Part shown: positions 61,566-64,000 of the stretch, piece by piece
Numbering within the stretch: the first letter of the stretch is position 1
Layout: every line of letters begins with the position of its first letter
NCBI GenBank assembly: GCA_963702575.1
Contig: CAVPCU010000006.1
Span: forward strand, 530,447 to 594,446
DNA: 64,000 nt
Reading direction: 5' to 3'
Source of the DNA: VRUE01 sp963702575
GTDB taxonomy: Bacteria > Actinomycetota > Thermoleophilia > Solirubrobacterales > 70-9
The notes under the pieces: model-generated
Told to the model about the DNA's origin: nothing
Databases searched by the model: none
What the model saw: only the letters and a program-made list of their open reading frames with translations
Position numbers and translations under genes: made by a program

Positions 61566-63059
61566 TTGAAGAAAGCGGAGGAAGTGATGGAGATTCTTGA
61601 GGCATATGACCTGGTCGGCACGTTGCGAGGAGCGGCGGAGCTGGCCGGCTGCGATCACAAGACGGTCGCCTATTACGTGGAAGAGCGGGAAGCCGCGGGC
61701 GGCGATTGGGGACGAAGACAGCGACCCTGCCCGCGCACTGTCGACTACGAGGGCAAGATCGCCGAGCTTGTCGAGCGCTCTCAGGGAAAGGTTCGCGCCG
61801 ACAAGGTGCACGAGCGGCTCGAGGCGATGGGCTATGAGGGCTCGCCGCGCACGACAAGGCGGGCGGTGGCCCGCGTCAAGGCCGCCTATGAGGCCGGGCA
61901 CAGGCGCGTGCTGGCGCCCTGGGTCACCGAGCCCGGCCTGTGGATGCAGTGGGACTACGGCGACGGCCCCGCCATCGACGGCAGGCCGACCTCGCTGTTT
62001 TGCGCCTGGCTCGCCTGGTCGCGCTTTCGCGTCGTCCTGCCGCTCGCCGACCGCACCCTGCCCTCGGTCGTTATGGCGCTCGACCGGGCCCTGCGGGCTT
62101 TTGGCGGCTCTCCCACCTACGCCTTGACCGACAACGAGAAGACCGTCACCACCAGCCACGTCTGCGGGATCGCCGTGCGCAACCCGCAGATCGTCGCCGC
62201 CTCGCGCCACTACGGGCTGAGCGTCGCCACCTGCGTGCCGGCGGACCCGGAGTCCAAGGGAGGCTCGGAGGCGACCGTGCGGGTCGCCAAGGCCGACCTG
62301 GTGCCGACCGACCACAACCTGCGGCCCGGATACGCGAGCTTCGCCGAGCTGGAGGCGGCCTGTGAGTCCTTCTGCGAGCAGGTCAACGGCCGCGAGCACC
62401 GGGTCACCGGTCGCGTCCCGGCGGAGATGCTGCGTGAGGAGCGAGGTCGCCTGCACCCACTGCCCGATGCCCCGCACACCATCTGCTTCGGGGAGACGCG
62501 AAAGGTCTCCAAGGAGTCGACGATCTCAGTGGGAAGGGCGATCTACTCGGTCCCCCACGAGCTGGTCGGAGAGCGCGTCTGGGCCAGGGCCCACGACGGC
62601 CGCCTCGTCGTCGTGCACGCCGACGGCGCCCACGGCCCACGCGAGGTCGCCCGCCACGAGCTGACCACGCCGGGGAGCCCGCGGATCTCCGAGGAGCACT
62701 ACCCGCCCCGCCCGCCAGGCGCCCTGGGGCGCCGTCCCCGCGCAGCCGGCGCCGAGGAGGCGGCCTTCCTTGCGATCGGGCCCGGGGCCTGCAAGTGGCT
62801 GACGCGGGCCGCCTCGGTCGGCGCCACCAGGGTGCGGCGCAAGATGGCCGAGGCGGTCGACCTGGCGAAGATGCACGGCGCCGGGGAGGTCGATGCCGCC
62901 CTGGAGGCCGCAGCCGACGTCGAGCGCTTCGGCGACGGCGACCTCGCCTCGATCCTCGCCCACCGCGAGAGCGCCGAGGTGATCGAGTTCCCGCGCCGTC
63001 GCACCGAGGCCGCCACCCTGCAGGGCTCCACCGCGGCCTGGGAGGGGTTCGGGAAATGA
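61566..63059 (+). CDS. istA: IS21 transposase IstA, copy 2
   Basis: Translation identical to the copy at 1130-2623: HTH, QWDYGDG, LTDNEKT, GGSEATVR. TTG start at 61566 with GAGGAGG 7 bases upstream. Overlaps istB by four bases. Confidence 0.9.
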   Translation: MKKAEEVMEILEAYDLVGTLRGAAELAGCDHKTVAYYVEEREAAGGDWGRRQRPCPRTVDYEGKIAELVERSQGKVRADKVHERLEAMGYEGSPRTTRRAVARVKAAYEAGHRRVLAPWVTEPGLWMQWDYGDGPAIDGRPTSLFCAWLAWSRFRVVLPLADRTLPSVVMALDRALRAFGGSPTYALTDNEKTVTTSHVCGIAVRNPQIVAASRHYGLSVATCVPADPESKGGSEATVRVAKADLVPTDHNLRPGYASFAELEAACESFCEQVNGREHRVTGRVPAEMLREERGRLHPLPDAPHTICFGETRKVSKESTISVGRAIYSVPHELVGERVWARAHDGRLVVVHADGAHGPREVARHELTTPGSPRISEEHYPPRPPGALGRRPRAAGAEEAAFLAIGPGACKWLTRAASVGATRVRRKMAEAVDLAKMHGAGEVDAALEAAADVERFGDGDLASILAHRESAEVIEFPRRRTEAATLQGSTAAWEGFGK

Positions 63060-63838
63060 GTGTCGAGACGCCCAAGGCCCCGCCCCTGCCGGTCGAGATG
63101 GAGAAGCTCCTGCGCACCCTGCGCCTGCCGCACGTGCGCAAGGCCGCGCCGGAGGTGATCGCCACCGCCGCCTCCCAGCGCTGGGAGCCGCTGGAGATCC
63201 TGCGCGTCTTGATGGAGGCCGAGGCTGCCGGGCGCTCGGAGGCGGCGATCCGCACCCGCCGCAAGCGCTCGGGCCTTCCCGCCGGCAAGACCTTCGAGGC
63301 CTGGGAAGAGGAGGCCTCCTCGATCCCCGCCGCGACCCAGCAGGCGCTGCGAACCCTGGAGTGGGTGGAGCGCTCGGAGGTGCTGTGTGTCTGCGGGCCG
63401 AGCGGGACCGGCAAGAGCCATTTCGTGGAGGCGCTCGGGCACCTGGCGATCGAGAAGGGCAAGACCGTCGCCTGGCACACGCTGGAGAGCCTCGAGACGC
63501 TCCTGCGCGGCCACCGCGCCGACGGCTCGGTCGCCAAGGCGATCGGCAAGCTGATCCGCACCGATCTGATCGTGATCGACGACGTCGGCATGGTCCCGGT
63601 CTCCGAGGAGGCCGCCGAGGCGCTCTTTCGCGTCGTCGACGCCGCCTATGAGAAGCGCTCCCTGGCGATCACCTCCAACCTGCACCCCTCGGGCTTCGAC
63701 GAGCTGATGCCGCGTACCCTCGCCGCGGCAACCGTCGACCGGCTGCTTCACCACGCGCACGTCATCGTCACCGAGGGGGCCGATAGCTACCGGCTCACCC
63801 AGGCGACCGAGGGTAAGGGGGTGGTGCCGCTGAGCTGA
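63056..63838 (+). CDS. istB: IS21 helper ATPase IstB, copy 2
   Basis: Translation identical to 351-1133, with Walker A GPSGTGKSH and Walker B LIVIDDVGM. Complete; the downstream hairpin seen after copy 1 is repeated at about 63852-63900. Confidence 0.93.
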   Translation: MSVETPKAPPLPVEMEKLLRTLRLPHVRKAAPEVIATAASQRWEPLEILRVLMEAEAAGRSEAAIRTRRKRSGLPAGKTFEAWEEEASSIPAATQQALRTLEWVERSEVLCVCGPSGTGKSHFVEALGHLAIEKGKTVAWHTLESLETLLRGHRADGSVAKAIGKLIRTDLIVIDDVGMVPVSEEAAEALFRVVDAAYEKRSLAITSNLHPSGFDELMPRTLAAATVDRLLHHAHVIVTEGADSYRLTQATEGKGVVPLS

Positions 63839-63914
63839 CGCAAGAGCTCCGCTCGCAGCAGCTGCGCTACGGCCTACGGCCTCCGCTACGCCGCTGCGAG
63901 AGAAGGGCTCAAGC

Positions 63915-64000
63915 GGGGAGAACCGATGGCCGCCGGTGGGGAATAAACGTGGCCGTCAGCGGGGAGGTTGGATGGCCGCCGCTGGGGAGAAACCGATGGC
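63915..64000. repeat. IS21 terminal array, right end of copy 2 (incomplete)
   Basis: Counterpart of 181-274 in inverted orientation; the last 8 bases of the element fall outside the window. Confidence 0.7.

Larger units (their letters stand above)
61377..64000 (+). mobile_element. IS21-family insertion sequence, copy 2 (cut at window edge)
   Basis: Same element as 181-2812 in opposite orientation; by matching ends it should finish 8 bases beyond the window. Every reading frame I compared is the same in both copies. Its left flank ends in GCATTC, the possible target duplication, which cannot be confirmed here. Confidence 0.92.

Noticed and set aside
181..64000. The two IS21 copies as ends of a composite transposon
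   Set aside because: The 58-kb interior is mostly core housekeeping genes, and copy 1 has its own matched target duplication, so the two insertions look independent.

Overview
The window is high-GC DNA with mostly tightly packed genes, frequent 1-4 base overlaps of stop and start codons, and many GTG or TTG starts. The core gene content (thrS, infC, rpmI, rplT, pheST, argCJBDG, ftsK, recA, cinA, miaB, miaA, dapF, dapL, hflX, dut, murT, gatD, a VKOR/DsbA-like pair) and the protein style suggest an actinobacterium, most likely of the Thermoleophilia/Solirubrobacterales type. That placement is inferred from gene order and composition, not from a search.

Left accessory region (1-9.1 kb). A complete 2632-bp IS21-family element (181-2812) interrupts a homoserine-kinase-II-like gene, with a 6-bp target duplication; removing it restores the reading frame. 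Next comes the most striking locus. A perfect 27-bp inverted repeat (3365-3391 and 7317-7343) bounds about 4 kb holding two convergent genes, an SHMT-like PLP enzyme and a membrane-anchored P-loop (STAND-like) ATPase. Both genes start inside the repeat copies. A complete tyrosine recombinase gene lies immediately outside and ends inside the right repeat copy. The repeat contains a small dyad with a 7-bp centre, like a recombinase crossover site. I read this as a candidate phase-variable inversion switch. A VapBC-type toxin-antitoxin pair follows.

Core region (9.2-42.4 kb). A secreted propeller/DUF11/PASTA protein, an O-methyltransferase, tRNA-Cys, a DUF1801 gene and zwf lead into a tRNA-Val gene with an odd C33. 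Then come a polytopic membrane protein, thrS, infC, rpmI-rplT (with wecB on the opposite strand between infC and rpmI), a TrmH-type methyltransferase, pheST, the arginine operon argC-J-B-D-G with small genes inserted, a peptidoglycan-hydrolase-like protein, ftsK, a RodZ-like gene, cinA, recA, miaB, miaA (apparent ATT start), a dapF whose two catalytic cysteines are both serine, and dapL.

42.4-58.1 kb. A hipBA module has three near-identical palindromic operators. It is followed by an MBL hydrolase and an NAD-dependent epimerase on the minus strand, then hflX-dut. A minus-strand, translationally coupled operon follows in the order DAG kinase, murT, methyltransferase, gatD, RTX-like repeat protein. 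Next are a cyclophilin, two alpha/beta hydrolases, a peroxiredoxin, and a VKOR plus thioredoxin-fold disulfide pair.

Right accessory region (58.1-64 kb). It holds small genes, a SppA/ClpP-like serine protease, an IS1-like transposase gene, a 49-residue cysteine-rich protein and a second copy of the same IS21 element in opposite orientation, cut by the window edge.

Several core genes (thrS twice, wecB twice, pheS, pheT, argC, argG, one hydrolase) need frameshift correction to read through. Residual indel errors in the assembly are the most likely cause.
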